Of a stretch of 64,000 nt of DNA, positions 35,593 through 44,620 are shown piece by piece (positions within the stretch are counted from its first letter, which is position 1; the number at the start of each line of letters is the position of its first letter). The position numbers and the translations under genes are program-made. The notes beneath the pieces were generated by a model. The model saw only the letters and a list, made by a program, of their open reading frames with translations. It had not been told where the DNA came from and searched no databases. The stretch comes from Chlorobium sp. Lineage in GTDB: Bacteria; Bacteroidota; Chlorobiia; Chlorobiales; Chlorobiaceae. Location of the stretch: the NCBI GenBank assembly GCA_028277225.1, contig JANQHB010000069.1, positions 1 through 64,000 of the forward strand, written 5' to 3'.

Positions 35593-37296
35593 TTAATACG
35601 TTCTTTCCTGCAGTTCATATTTACCCATCGTAACCGGTTTCTGGTCCAGTTTCGGCGAACCGTCTTCCCAGGTACAGAGAGTATGCTTATGCCATTTTTC
35701 ATCATCGCGCACGGGAAAATCGGTCCTTGTATGCGACCCCCGGCTCTCTTCCCTTGCAAGTGCACCCGCAGCAACGGTCTGGGCAAGATCGAGCATGTTT
35801 CTCAATTCCATAACCTGCATGAGGTTCGTATTGTAAACATCGCTGGTGTCGAAAACGCGAACATGCTGAAAACGCTCCTTCAGTTCGGCGAGATCTTTGA
35901 CACCTTTCTCTATTTTCGATTTCTCCCGGAAAATTCCGACATTCTGCGCAAGCGTCTGGCCGAGTTCCTCGCGCAGCGCTCCGTAGCGTTCATAGTGCCC
36001 TGATGGACGCATGTACTCCCTCAGTTCCTCCTCGATCGCGCTGACTTCGGAAGAAGGAATTTCATCCGGTTCGAACTGACGTGCCTCCTCGGCTGCCGTA
36101 CGGCCTGTAATCCTTCCGAACACAAGAATATCAAGAAGAGAGTTGCCGCCAAGCCGGTTCGCTCCGTGGACGGAAACACACGCGGCTTCGCCTGCAGCAT
36201 ACACACCCTCCATGACCGTCCGGCCGTCGTTGTCCGTATCGATACCGCCCATGGAATAGTGTGCCGTCGGCCTTATGGGTATTGGTTCATCAATAGGATC
36301 GACCCCTTCGAAATACATTGACATTTCACGGATCTGGGGAAGCCTTGACTTTATCAGGTCACCGCCAAGATGCGTAAGATCAAGATGCATATAGGGACCG
36401 GCAGGGCTGTCGAATCCTCTTCCCTCGAGTATTTCTGTTTCGATGGACCGGGAAACGAGGTCACGCGGCCCAAGCTCCATTTTTTCGGGAGCATAGTTTT
36501 TCATGAAACGCTCACCTTCACTGTTGACCAAGTAACCGCCTTCTCCCCGGGCACCTTCGGTCACAAGCAAGCCGCTTTTTCTGAGTCCGGTCGGATGGAA
36601 CTGCACGAACTCCATATCTTTGAGGGGAATACCCGCCCGGTAGGCGATCGCCTGTCCGTCACCGGTATTACCAGCCGCATTGCTCGATCGGTTCCAGTAC
36701 ATTTTTGCGTATCCGCCCGTTGCAAGTATCACGGTTCGAGCAGGAAATGCCTCGACTTTCCCCGTCCTCATGTTCATTGCGACAAGCCCTCTCGACTTGC
36801 TGCCGCCGGCTGAAATGTTCAGAACAAAATATTCATTGAAAAAGAAAACGCCTTTTTTGAGGCACTGCTCATAAAGGCTTTGCAGGATTGTATGACCCGT
36901 CTTGTCGGCGCAGTAACAGCAGCGGGGTCTTCCCGCGCCGCCGAAAGGCCTCTGGGCGATCGTCCTGTCATCCATCCGGGACCATGGGGTACCGATGTTG
37001 TCAAGTTCGCGGATGATCCTGGGAGCTTCCGAGCAGAGGATTTCAACCGCGTCCTGGTCGGCAAGATAATCACTCCCCTTGATCGTGTCGAAAATATGCA
37101 TATCGACCGTATCGTCCTTTGCCTTGTTGGCAAGGGCTGCGTTTGCACCACCCTGTGCGGCCGACGTATGGGAACGGTTCGGGTAGACTTTGGAAAGCAC
37201 AGCGATATTCAGTGAAGGATTGACCTTCATGGCTTCCATTGCTGCGTACAGCCCGGCCCCGCCGCCGCCGACAACAACTATATCAAATGGCTTCAT
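35593..37296 (-). CDS. sdhA: Succinate dehydrogenase/fumarate reductase flavoprotein subunit
   Basis: This is the catalytic FAD subunit that interconverts fumarate and succinate. The dinucleotide fold FDIVVVGGGGAGLYAAMEA starts the protein, SHTSAAQGGANAAL holds the His that carries covalent FAD in the family, and ANRLGGNSLLDILVFGR is conserved. I start at MKPFDIVV (37296), which has an AAGGAGA site 8 nt upstream; the longer frame adds a basic segment unlike the family. 567 residues. It is first of the three-gene sdhA-sdhB-sdhE operon. Confidence 0.95.
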   Translation of the reverse strand: MKPFDIVVVGGGGAGLYAAMEAMKVNPSLNIAVLSKVYPNRSHTSAAQGGANAALANKAKDDTVDMHIFDTIKGSDYLADQDAVEILCSEAPRIIRELDNIGTPWSRMDDRTIAQRPFGGAGRPRCCYCADKTGHTILQSLYEQCLKKGVFFFNEYFVLNISAGGSKSRGLVAMNMRTGKVEAFPARTVILATGGYAKMYWNRSSNAAGNTGDGQAIAYRAGIPLKDMEFVQFHPTGLRKSGLLVTEGARGEGGYLVNSEGERFMKNYAPEKMELGPRDLVSRSIETEILEGRGFDSPAGPYMHLDLTHLGGDLIKSRLPQIREMSMYFEGVDPIDEPIPIRPTAHYSMGGIDTDNDGRTVMEGVYAAGEAACVSVHGANRLGGNSLLDILVFGRITGRTAAEEARQFEPDEIPSSEVSAIEEELREYMRPSGHYERYGALREELGQTLAQNVGIFREKSKIEKGVKDLAELKERFQHVRVFDTSDVYNTNLMQVMELRNMLDLAQTVAAGALAREESRGSHTRTDFPVRDDEKWHKHTLCTWEDGSPKLDQKPVTMGKYELQERTY

Positions 37297-37345
37297 ACAG
37301 TTAAATCTCCTTCTCTGAACTGCTCCTGCAGCTTCAGTTATTATG

Positions 37346-37368
37346 CGGGCCGGCAATCGCCCGGCCCG
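37346..37368. terminator. Hairpin between the CBS-domain gene and sdhA
   Basis: CGGGCCGG/CCGGCCCG with a 7-nt loop. On the minus strand, the direction of both neighbouring genes, it has no T tract. TTTT follows only on the plus strand, so its role as terminator of the CBS gene is uncertain. Confidence 0.4.
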
Positions 37369-37424
37369 TTTTACTATGAGTCACAAATACCTAAATAGAA
37401 GCGAAAAACGGCATCAACGGGAGG

Positions 37425-37871
37425 CTACAGAGCGACATTGTCGTCATGGGCTGGCAATTCCTCGACGGCATGAAGGACATCGCTCATGTTGAGAATGCCG
37501 ACCACCTTGTCATTTCCCATGACGGTCAGACGACGGACATTGGTCCGTTTCATGAGACGCAAGGCGTACTTGATCCTGAGACTGGGATTGACAGCGATCA
37601 CGGGCTTGCTCATGATCTGGAATATAGGCGTGTTCCAGGGATCACGATGAATATCTTCACCGGGATCGATGACTTTTTCAAGAATATCTTTCTCGGTCAC
37701 AATACCGTAACAATCATCCTCGTTCCTCGGCTCGACAATAAGACCGCTCTCGTTGTCCTTTTTCATCAACTGAATCGCCTCGGCAACGGTGCAACTGCCT
37801 TTGATGGTGTGAAAGTCCTTCTGCATCAGCGCAGAAACAGGCAATGTGCGTAATTTTACAAGCTGGTCCAT
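37425..37871 (-). CDS. CBS-domain pair protein
   Basis: This is a stand-alone Bateman module of 148 residues. Two CBS motifs can be seen: KDFHTIKGSCTVAEAIQLM with the following ESGLIVEPRNEDDCYGIVTEKD, and KPVIAVNPSLRIKYALRLM with TNVRRLTVMGNDKVVGILN. Such proteins bind adenine nucleotides and regulate partners, but no partner is evident. It lies upstream of the sdhA operon with about 130 bp between. Confidence 0.9.
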   Translation of the reverse strand: MDQLVKLRTLPVSALMQKDFHTIKGSCTVAEAIQLMKKDNESGLIVEPRNEDDCYGIVTEKDILEKVIDPGEDIHRDPWNTPIFQIMSKPVIAVNPSLRIKYALRLMKRTNVRRLTVMGNDKVVGILNMSDVLHAVEELPAHDDNVAL

Positions 37872-38176
37872 ATCAATAAGTCTCTGGTTAATAAGGATAT
37901 AGAATAATCCTGCTGCAGGTGATAACCATACAGGCCCGAGCGCAGACGTATAGTATGAAAAGGTAGAAAAACCCGATCTCCTTGACAGGCATGAGCTTTA
38001 AATGTACAAAATTATTCTGAATCGGCACAATCCGGAAGGGAAGAAATGAAGAAGTCAGCAGTATATGCAATTCAAGAATGAACCGCCAAGGTGTTTGTCC
38101 TCTGTTACTCTGCCAACAGGCTTCCGGTAACAAGATGAGTGCAACAACCCATAACAAGCCCAAACTATCGAACAGC
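37872..38176. other. Intergenic region without a supported gene
   Basis: This is 305 bp between the CBS-domain gene and the AAA ATPase gene. A hydrophobic open frame crosses it on the minus strand but runs into the ATPase gene and has no start signal within this interval. I see no RNA structure or repeat. Confidence 0.4.
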
Positions 38177-39301
38177 CTACAAAAAAAGCTCCTGCAAAAA
38201 CGATTTGGCTCCGGTGATCGGAATACCATCCACCACCCGCTCCTGCCGTAAAGACTTTACAACTTGTACAGCCTTGAGATCGTATTTCTTTGAAAAGTAC
38301 CGAAGGTTTGGATCAAGTTGTTTCCAGGACAGTTTCGACTCTATCAATGCTTCCACTTCATTTTCAGTGTTGACGAGACAGAAATCCACTTCCTTTTTCT
38401 CCTTGGTCCGGATATAGCGAAGAGCGTTGCTTTCTCCGAACGTATCATTGCGACCCAGTACACTCTTCAGAAGCGACACCGCCACGAAGTTTTCGTACCT
38501 CGCGCCTTCGTCTCCCACCACAAGTCCGGTATCAAAAAAGTATACCTTCGCCTCCTTGCGAAGGGAGCGTGCGATCCGGGTGTGATACGGAGCAACGCGA
38601 AAGACAATAAAGAGCGCTTCGAGAATGTCCACATACTTCCTTGCCGTGTTTGGCGATATGCCTGCATCCTCGGCAAGCGACACATAGGAAACCGGCGAAC
38701 CGACGCTGCGGCGCAAAAATGACAGCACATCCCCCATCGCCCTGAAATCAGCGATCCGCTCGAAATCAAGAATATCTTCACGAATCAATCCATCCACGTA
38801 CTGCTTTCGCCACCGTGCGGCATCGGTATCCTCCGTTGCAAGAAACGGTTCGGGAAAACCACCGCGAGCTATCAGACGATCGATATTTTCGGCAAGGTCG
38901 GTACCGGATAATTCCGAAAGCGAAAACGGAAGCAGACGGTGTACGAAAAACCTTCCGGCGAGCGAGTCGCCCGCCTGCCGGAAAGTTTCCAGCCGGGCAC
39001 TCCCGGTTACAAGAATTTTCTGTCCCGGTTCTTTTGTGTCATAGATGCCCTTGAGAAAGTTCTTCCACTTCGGCATTTTGTGCAGTTCGTCGAAGATGAG
39101 CAACTCCGTAGCCGGAGGCCACTCTTCATTCCTGATGATCGTCCGGTCATCCCCGGAATCATAATTGAGGTAAGCAAATGATGTATATTCTTTGGAGATG
39201 TCCCTCGCAAGCCAGGTTTTACCCACTTGCCGCGGTCCCACCAGAAAAACCATCTTTTTCTCAAGGTCCTTTTTGATCTGCTCTTTCTGTTTTCGGCGCA
39301 T
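38177..39301 (-). CDS. AAA ATPase with DUF4143-type C-terminal domain
   Basis: This 374-residue ATPase belongs to a common, poorly understood accessory family. Walker A is VGPRQVGKTWLA, Walker B LLIFDELHKMPKW, and a sensor-like segment is ILVTGSARLETFRQAGDS. The C-terminal half (FETLLKS-type region near AVSLLKSVLGR, then KKEVDFCLV) resembles the DUF4143 nuclease-like fold. Members spread by transfer and often sit near toxin-antitoxin genes, as here. Its cellular target is unknown. Confidence 0.88.
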   Translation of the reverse strand: MRRKQKEQIKKDLEKKMVFLVGPRQVGKTWLARDISKEYTSFAYLNYDSGDDRTIIRNEEWPPATELLIFDELHKMPKWKNFLKGIYDTKEPGQKILVTGSARLETFRQAGDSLAGRFFVHRLLPFSLSELSGTDLAENIDRLIARGGFPEPFLATEDTDAARWRKQYVDGLIREDILDFERIADFRAMGDVLSFLRRSVGSPVSYVSLAEDAGISPNTARKYVDILEALFIVFRVAPYHTRIARSLRKEAKVYFFDTGLVVGDEGARYENFVAVSLLKSVLGRNDTFGESNALRYIRTKEKKEVDFCLVNTENEVEALIESKLSWKQLDPNLRYFSKKYDLKAVQVVKSLRQERVVDGIPITGAKSFLQELFL

Positions 39302-39493
39302 AGACGAGAAATAAAACCTTAAATACGACTATTTTGCAGTATAATGGAAAATAGTCATGACTTTTTTAAAAAGCAATGGAAAACAGTCGCATCCTCTTCC
39401 TCTGCATCCGGACTCGCTGCCCAGCACTGGCCGTAACCGGCGCATTTGTAATGAGAGCAGCGAACGAAAAATGCTTCCGCTGCACCAGCGTTG

Positions 39494-39784
39494 TTATGCG
39501 CTAACCCTCACCAGGGGACGAACATGTTTGTTTGGTTTATGAAGGGACAGATCATGATTGGCTTGCAGATTAAGCCAAAATTCGGGCGAGGTATTGAATG
39601 CTTCGGAAAGCAGCCAGGCCGTATCCGGTGATACCCCCCTCTTGCCCCTGACAATTTCATTGATTCGCTGAACAGGGATGCCGATATGTGCTGCCAGCGC
39701 CTTTTGGGATAATCCCAACGGTTCCAGGAACTCTTTAAGCAATATAACCCCGGGATGGGTTGCCACACGATTTGATGGTATCAT
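39494..39784 (-). CDS. higA: HigA-type antitoxin (XRE helix-turn-helix)
   Basis: This 96-residue DNA-binding antitoxin has the HigA opening PGVILLKEFLEPLGLSQKAL followed by HIGIPVQRINEIVRGKRGVS and TAWLLSEAFNTSPEFWLNLQ. It would bind and neutralise the HigB toxin encoded 20 bp upstream and repress their shared promoter. It follows the toxin gene, the usual order for higBA. A GGAG site precedes the ATG. Confidence 0.92.
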   Translation of the reverse strand: MIPSNRVATHPGVILLKEFLEPLGLSQKALAAHIGIPVQRINEIVRGKRGVSPDTAWLLSEAFNTSPEFWLNLQANHDLSLHKPNKHVRPLVRVSA

Positions 39785-39804
39785 TTCATCGTCTCCGGAA
39801 TATT

Positions 39805-40095
39805 TTAATGGTAATCAACGATTTGAACATCATGGGCGTTCGAAGCTTTCCACTTGAACACGATGCGCCATTGATTGTTGATACGAACGCTATGGAAACC
39901 TGCAAAATCGCCTTTCAATGCCTCCAAACGATTACCTGGAGGAGATTGTAAATCTTCCAGCGACCGCGCTGCGTTAAGGATATCAAGCTTGTAAAGCGCA
40001 GATTCCTTGATTTGATTCGGCAGCCGCCTGACGCGGCTGCTCGAAACGCCATGAAAAAGATCCGATGTTGCACGATTTCCAAACGAAGCTATCAT
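39805..40095 (-). CDS. higB: HigB-type toxin (RelE/ParE superfamily mRNA interferase)
   Basis: The 96-residue basic protein starts MIASFGNRATSDLFHGV and has the plasmid-maintenance killer pattern: LDILNAARSLEDLQSPPGNR, LEALKGDFAGFHSVRINNQW, RIVFKWKASNAHDVQIVDYH. RIVFKW and the final VDYH are hallmark strands of the HigB fold, which cuts ribosome-bound mRNA. It is first in the higB-higA pair. Confidence 0.92.
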   Translation of the reverse strand: MIASFGNRATSDLFHGVSSSRVRRLPNQIKESALYKLDILNAARSLEDLQSPPGNRLEALKGDFAGFHSVRINNQWRIVFKWKASNAHDVQIVDYH

Positions 40096-40437
40096 GGATT
40101 AATGTTAACGAATTCACGGATACCGTGCAAACATGTTTCCAAGCCGGATATTATCCAATACAAGCAAGAGAAAATCAAAAAATGCCTTGTATTTTCACAC
40201 ATTAACGGTCTAAACCGCCTTGTAAAATTAAAACCTGTCCTCGAAAGACGTTCAGCGACCTGCTTGCCATTTACCGTGGCGCAATAACTGATAAGCGTTT
40301 TTCGATTACGAGTACAGCTTCGCAAGAATAGTGACGAGTAACGGTTGACAAGTCAGCCTGAAGGCTCCGTCCCAGGTTGGGTACTGCCAACTGAAGACTG
40401 TTGACTGCCGACTGAGAACTGCCCACTGCCTACTTAT
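40096..40437. other. Gene-free 342-bp spacer with low-complexity ACTG tract
   Basis: No plausible coding frame is present. The last 55 bp before the next gene consist of a degenerate ACTGCC/GACTG repeat, entered separately. The rest shows no recognisable RNA or mobile-element end. Confidence 0.4.
40383..40431. repeat. Degenerate ACTGCCNACTGA simple repeat
   Basis: CTGCCAACTGAAGACTG, TTGACTGCCGACTGAG and AACTGCCCACTGCC follow one another, giving six to seven imperfect copies of a 7-8 bp ACTGCCN word. It lies just after the stop codon of the operon's last gene. Confidence 0.65.
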
Positions 40438-41079
40438 TCAAGCAATTCCATGTTTTTTCTTATATGCCGCCCAGTTCTTTTTCAGGTCGATGAAGGAGTC
40501 GAGGTCGGGCTGCGTGAGAAACGGATTGGTTTTCTTTTCCTCGCCGATGGTGGATTGAGGAGCAGTTCCGTAGTCATGGCCGGGAAACACTCTTGTGTTT
40601 TCCGGCAGGATCATGAGTTTTTCATGAAGCGAATGATACTCTTCATGAGCCTGCTGTCCGAGATCCGTTCCGCCGACCTTGCCGACAAAGAGCGTATCAC
40701 CGGTAAAGAGAGCGTCCCCGGCATAAAGACAGATGGAATCGGGTGTATGGCCCGGAGTGTGAATGATACGAATTTCCATCTCCCCCAGAGGAAAAAGAGC
40801 TCTATCCTCAACAGTAATACCGGTTTCAGGACATATCTCTCCGTACAGCAGGGGAGTCCGACCCGTCAGTTCCGCAATCTCGTCGTTTCCATTTGTATGG
40901 TCGTAATGACCGTGGGTACAGAAGATATAACTGATCGAAAATCCTTCTTTGTCTGCATGATCGACGATCATCGAGGGATCGTTGGACGGATCGACGATAA
41001 AAGCCTGCCGACTTAATTCATCGGCGGCAAGATAACCGAAATTACGGTCTCCCCCTGTTCTGAACTGCTTGAGATACAT
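40438..41079 (-). CDS. ETHE1/glyoxalase-II-like metallo-beta-lactamase-fold hydrolase
   Basis: This 213-residue MBL-fold enzyme has the metal motif THGHYDHTNG, then HTPGHTPDSI, LFTGDTLFVGKVGGTD and PGHDYGTAPQSTIGEEKKTN. The last segment resembles the persulfide dioxygenase (ETHE1/BlhA/CstB) group more than true glyoxalase II, though either is possible. The ATG at 41079 follows the stop of the PII-like gene by 4 nt. It is the last gene of the regulator/TolC/MFP/RND/PII-like operon, so it probably acts on a compound related to what that system senses or exports. Confidence 0.8.
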   Translation of the reverse strand: MYLKQFRTGGDRNFGYLAADELSRQAFIVDPSNDPSMIVDHADKEGFSISYIFCTHGHYDHTNGNDEIAELTGRTPLLYGEICPETGITVEDRALFPLGEMEIRIIHTPGHTPDSICLYAGDALFTGDTLFVGKVGGTDLGQQAHEEYHSLHEKLMILPENTRVFPGHDYGTAPQSTIGEEKKTNPFLTQPDLDSFIDLKKNWAAYKKKHGIA

Positions 41080-41083
41080 CGCC

Positions 41084-41389
41084 TCAAACCATTTTTTCAA
41101 CGTTCATTAAAAAGGCTTTCGCCGGGAAATCAGGCTCTGCCGCAATGGGGTTGTTCTCGAGCTCATCGATAATCTTCTCCGCTTTCTCGTCTTCGAGGAT
41201 CGCGAAGCAGAGCGATGAATAGGAACCAACCCCTTTGTCGGACGGCCACCAGGCCTGTCCGGAAATCCCTTTGTCGCAATAACAGCCTTTGATGGACATA
41301 TTGCTGAACATCAGCACCTCAAATTTCCTGAAGAGGTCCCGTACCTGGGGACGGGTTTCTTCATGGCCCATAATCGCTAGAAACTTCAT
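41084..41389 (-). CDS. Small PII-like (ferredoxin-fold) protein of the RND operon
   Basis: The 101-residue protein begins MKFLAIMGHEETRPQVRDLF and continues SSLCFAILEDEKAEKIIDEL, a repeated beta-alpha-beta pattern typical of PII/CutA-like proteins. Small PII-like proteins often accompany heavy-metal RND pumps (for example DUF3240 beside CzcA), though I cannot name the family here. It has two close Cys (GCYCDKG). It overlaps the RND gene stop by 4 bp, so it is co-translated. Confidence 0.7.
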   Translation of the reverse strand: MKFLAIMGHEETRPQVRDLFRKFEVLMFSNMSIKGCYCDKGISGQAWWPSDKGVGSYSSLCFAILEDEKAEKIIDELENNPIAAEPDFPAKAFLMNVEKMV

Positions 41390-44300
41390 GACTTGTCAGG
41401 GTTGAGTTTACTGTACCGTTTCTTTTCTACGAGATAGTAGGTCAGAGGCACAATTCCGAGTGTCAGTATCGTCGAAAGCATCGCCCCCCACATCAGGGAT
41501 ATCGCAAGTCCCTGGAATATCGGATCGAACAGGATGACAATAGCTCCGATAACAACCGTACCTGCCGTCAGAAGGATCGGCCGGGTACGGACTGCGGCTG
41601 ATTCGATGACCGCCTCCCTGAGCGTAACGCCTTCCTGGATCCGCAACTGGATAAAGTCGATAATCAGCACCGAGTTTCTGACCATGATACCGGCAAGTGC
41701 GATCATGCCGATCATACTCGTTGCCGTAAAGAAGGCCCCGTGGAAGAAATGCCCCGGGATTATCCCCACCAGACTGAGAGGAATAGCCACCATCATCACC
41801 ATCGGTGTCCTGAACGACTGGAACCAGCCGACAATAAGAAGATAGATGATCACGAGCACGACAGCAAATGCCGCACCGAGATCGCGGAACACTTCGAAGG
41901 TAATCTGCCATTCACCATCCCATTTCATTGCCAGCCTGTCCTCGGTAAACGGTGTCGATGTATAGAGCGGCGAAATCGTGTATCCCCCGGACGTCTCGAT
42001 CTTCTTGATCCGCTCGTCCATTTCAAGCATTGCATACACAGGACTTTCGGTAACGCCGGCAACATCTGCTGTCACATAGACAACATTTTTCAGATCCTTC
42101 CGATAGATACTTTTATCGTCAATGCCTTCTTCAATGCTGACAAGTTCCGAAAGCGGGATCATCTCGCCGGCCGGCAGCCTTGTCGTGAGGGAGTTCATTC
42201 CCTGAGACTTGACATAGATATCAGACAGGTCGAGAATCGAGGATCTGGCCGCTATCGGAAGCCGCACTTGCAGACCGACCGGCTCCAGCTCGGTCTCGGT
42301 GTGGAGCAGCCCGACATCGACGCCGTCAAGTGCCATGCGGAGCGTACTGGTGATCTGCTCTGTGGTAATCCCCCTGTAAGCAGCCTTTTCCTTGTCGATC
42401 ACCATTGTGTAGGTTTTCTGGTCATCCTCGACCATCCAGTCGACATCGACGACACCCGGCGTCTCTTCCATGATCGACTTGATCTCCCGGGCGAGTGCAA
42501 CCTGCTCTTCCATGTTTGGGCCATAGATCTCTGCTACGATTGTCGAAAGAACAGGGGGACCGGGCGGAACCTCCACAACCTTGGCATTGGCACCGTATTT
42601 ACCGGCAATTTCCTGTACCATCGGCCTTACCCTCTTGGCTATGGCATGGCTTTGATCGCTTCTCTTCCCTTTATGAACGAGGTTCACCTGGATATCGGCC
42701 ATGTTGTCGCTCTGACGCAGATAGTAATGGCGGACCAGGCCGTTGAAATTGATCGGAGCATGGGTTCCGACATAGTATTGGTAGTTTTCAACTTCGGACA
42801 CTGTCTTGAGATAGGACACGATATCCTTGCTGACTCTGGCGGTCTCCTCCAGCGTTGTTCCTTCAGGCATGTCGACGATCACCTGGAACTCGCTTTTATT
42901 GTCAAACGGCAGCATTTTCAACTCGACCATTTTCAGCGGCACCATGACCATCGATCCAAGGAGCAGCAAGCCGACGAAAACAAAAGCGATCGCGGCTTTC
43001 CACCAACTGGAAAGAAGTGGCGCAAGTGTCTTGTTGTAAACCTTGTAATAGATCGACGACCGGATGTCGTACTCGCCTGTGTGACCGTCATCGGCCTTCA
43101 AAAGCCGGAATGCAAGCCATGGCGTGCCGATCAGGGCGACAAAAAGCGAAAAGATCATCGCAAGCGATGCCCCGATAGGCATCGGGCTCATGTATGGACC
43201 CATCAGACCGGATACAAATACCATGGGCAATACGGACGCTATGACAGTGAAAGTCGCAAGAATCGTTGGATTGCCGACCTCGTTGATAGCAGCGATCGCC
43301 GCCTGGAGTTTCGGCATCCTCCGCATCGAAAAGTGACGGTGTATGTTCTCGGCGATGATGATCGAGTCATCCACGACGATACCCGTAACAAAAATCAGGG
43401 CAAAAAGGGTCACCCTGTTCAGCGTGTAGTCAAACAGAAAATAGACAAGCAGTGTCAGGGCGAATGTAATCGGCACCGAAGCAAAGACAACAAGACCGCC
43501 TCTCCATCCAAGGAAAATACCGACGACAATGGTCACCGCGACGACTGCACCGATAAGGTGTTCAAGCAGCGTAAAGACCTTTTCGGAAGCTGTTTCTCCA
43601 TAACTCCTGGTTTCCGTGACGGTGATTCCCGACGTGATGACCGATCCTTTAAGTGCATCGACCTTTTGGAGCACCTTGTCGGCAAGTGCAGTGGCATCGG
43701 TTCCTTTCCGCTTCGCTACGGTAAGCGTGACCGCAGGGTACTCGCCTTTTCTTTCATCATCATGCTTCGCCGCACCGTATCCGAAAAAAGTATAATTTTC
43801 CACCTCTTCAGGGCCGTCGATCACCTCGGCGACATCCTTGAGATAGACTGCGCCTGAATTGTAGATCCCGACAACGACATTCCTGACGTCGTCGGCCGTT
43901 TTCAGAAACTTCCCTGACTTGACGATGAATTCGCTGTTGTTCTGCTGGAAGGAGCCTGCTGTCACCTGGCTGTTGGAAGCCTTGATCTGACGGGCTATCT
44001 GCAATGGTGTAACACGGTATTGTTCCAGTTTTTCCTTGTCGAGCACAATGCGAAGCTGCCGCTTCAATCCTCCGCTGAGATTGACATCGCCGATATTCTC
44101 GATTTTTTTCAGTTCATCGGCGACCTGGCCAGCAACCCTCCTGAGCTGATATGGCCCGTAGGAGTCACTCCAGAAGGTAAGCGTCAGTGCCGGAACATCG
44201 TCTATCGACACCTTTTTGACCAGCGGCATCTGAACTCCGGCGGGCATCCTGTCCATGTTTTTCATAATTGTCGACCAGAGCTTCACCATGCTCTCTTCGG

Positions 44301-44616
44301 TATCGTCACCCACATTGTAACGGACAGTAACCAGCGCAAAGTCCCTGGTGGAAGTCGAATAGACGTAATCGACACCGTCGATTTCCGTGAGATATTTTTC
44401 AACCGGCTTGGCCACACGCTCCTCGACCTCTTTGGCACTCCCTCCCGGGTAGCTGAAATACAGATCGACCAGCGGAACCGATATCTGCGGTTCCTCTTCA
44501 CGCGGGGTCATGAATGTTGCCAGGACTCCGACAAGAAGTGCCGTGGCCATCAGGAGAGGCGTCAGCTTCGAGTTGATGAACAGTTTGGCAAGTATGCCTG
44601 CAATACCTTCTCTCAT
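41386..44616 (-). CDS. RND efflux transporter, inner-membrane pump subunit
   Basis: This 1076-residue AcrB/CzcA-superfamily pump uses the proton gradient to push substrate through a tripartite channel. It has the usual two repeats, each with one helix, a large periplasmic loop and five to six helices. TM1 is in LTPLLMATALLVGVLATF, and the TM4 relay region is FVTGIVVDDSIIIAENIHRH near residue 405. The two adjacent Asp are the likely proton-relay residues. The substrate class is not clear from the motif. It sits between a short adaptor and the PII-like gene, with 4-bp spacing or overlaps. Confidence 0.93.
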   Translation of the reverse strand: MREGIAGILAKLFINSKLTPLLMATALLVGVLATFMTPREEEPQISVPLVDLYFSYPGGSAKEVEERVAKPVEKYLTEIDGVDYVYSTSTRDFALVTVRYNVGDDTEESMVKLWSTIMKNMDRMPAGVQMPLVKKVSIDDVPALTLTFWSDSYGPYQLRRVAGQVADELKKIENIGDVNLSGGLKRQLRIVLDKEKLEQYRVTPLQIARQIKASNSQVTAGSFQQNNSEFIVKSGKFLKTADDVRNVVVGIYNSGAVYLKDVAEVIDGPEEVENYTFFGYGAAKHDDERKGEYPAVTLTVAKRKGTDATALADKVLQKVDALKGSVITSGITVTETRSYGETASEKVFTLLEHLIGAVVAVTIVVGIFLGWRGGLVVFASVPITFALTLLVYFLFDYTLNRVTLFALIFVTGIVVDDSIIIAENIHRHFSMRRMPKLQAAIAAINEVGNPTILATFTVIASVLPMVFVSGLMGPYMSPMPIGASLAMIFSLFVALIGTPWLAFRLLKADDGHTGEYDIRSSIYYKVYNKTLAPLLSSWWKAAIAFVFVGLLLLGSMVMVPLKMVELKMLPFDNKSEFQVIVDMPEGTTLEETARVSKDIVSYLKTVSEVENYQYYVGTHAPINFNGLVRHYYLRQSDNMADIQVNLVHKGKRSDQSHAIAKRVRPMVQEIAGKYGANAKVVEVPPGPPVLSTIVAEIYGPNMEEQVALAREIKSIMEETPGVVDVDWMVEDDQKTYTMVIDKEKAAYRGITTEQITSTLRMALDGVDVGLLHTETELEPVGLQVRLPIAARSSILDLSDIYVKSQGMNSLTTRLPAGEMIPLSELVSIEEGIDDKSIYRKDLKNVVYVTADVAGVTESPVYAMLEMDERIKKIETSGGYTISPLYTSTPFTEDRLAMKWDGEWQITFEVFRDLGAAFAVVLVIIYLLIVGWFQSFRTPMVMMVAIPLSLVGIIPGHFFHGAFFTATSMIGMIALAGIMVRNSVLIIDFIQLRIQEGVTLREAVIESAAVRTRPILLTAGTVVIGAIVILFDPIFQGLAISLMWGAMLSTILTLGIVPLTYYLVEKKRYSKLNPDKS

Positions 44617-44620
44617 CTCC

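Noticed and set aside
37888..38229. 113-codon hydrophobic minus-strand frame as a membrane gene
   Set aside because: Its start lies inside the AAA ATPase gene, there is no ribosome-binding site, and the sequence is not organised like a helix-loop protein. A shorter gene starting inside the gap is possible but unsupported.
41740..43857. 705-codon open frame on the plus strand
   Set aside because: It lies entirely antisense to the RND pump gene, is His/Arg/Asp-rich with no domain pattern, and arises from the codon bias of the real gene.
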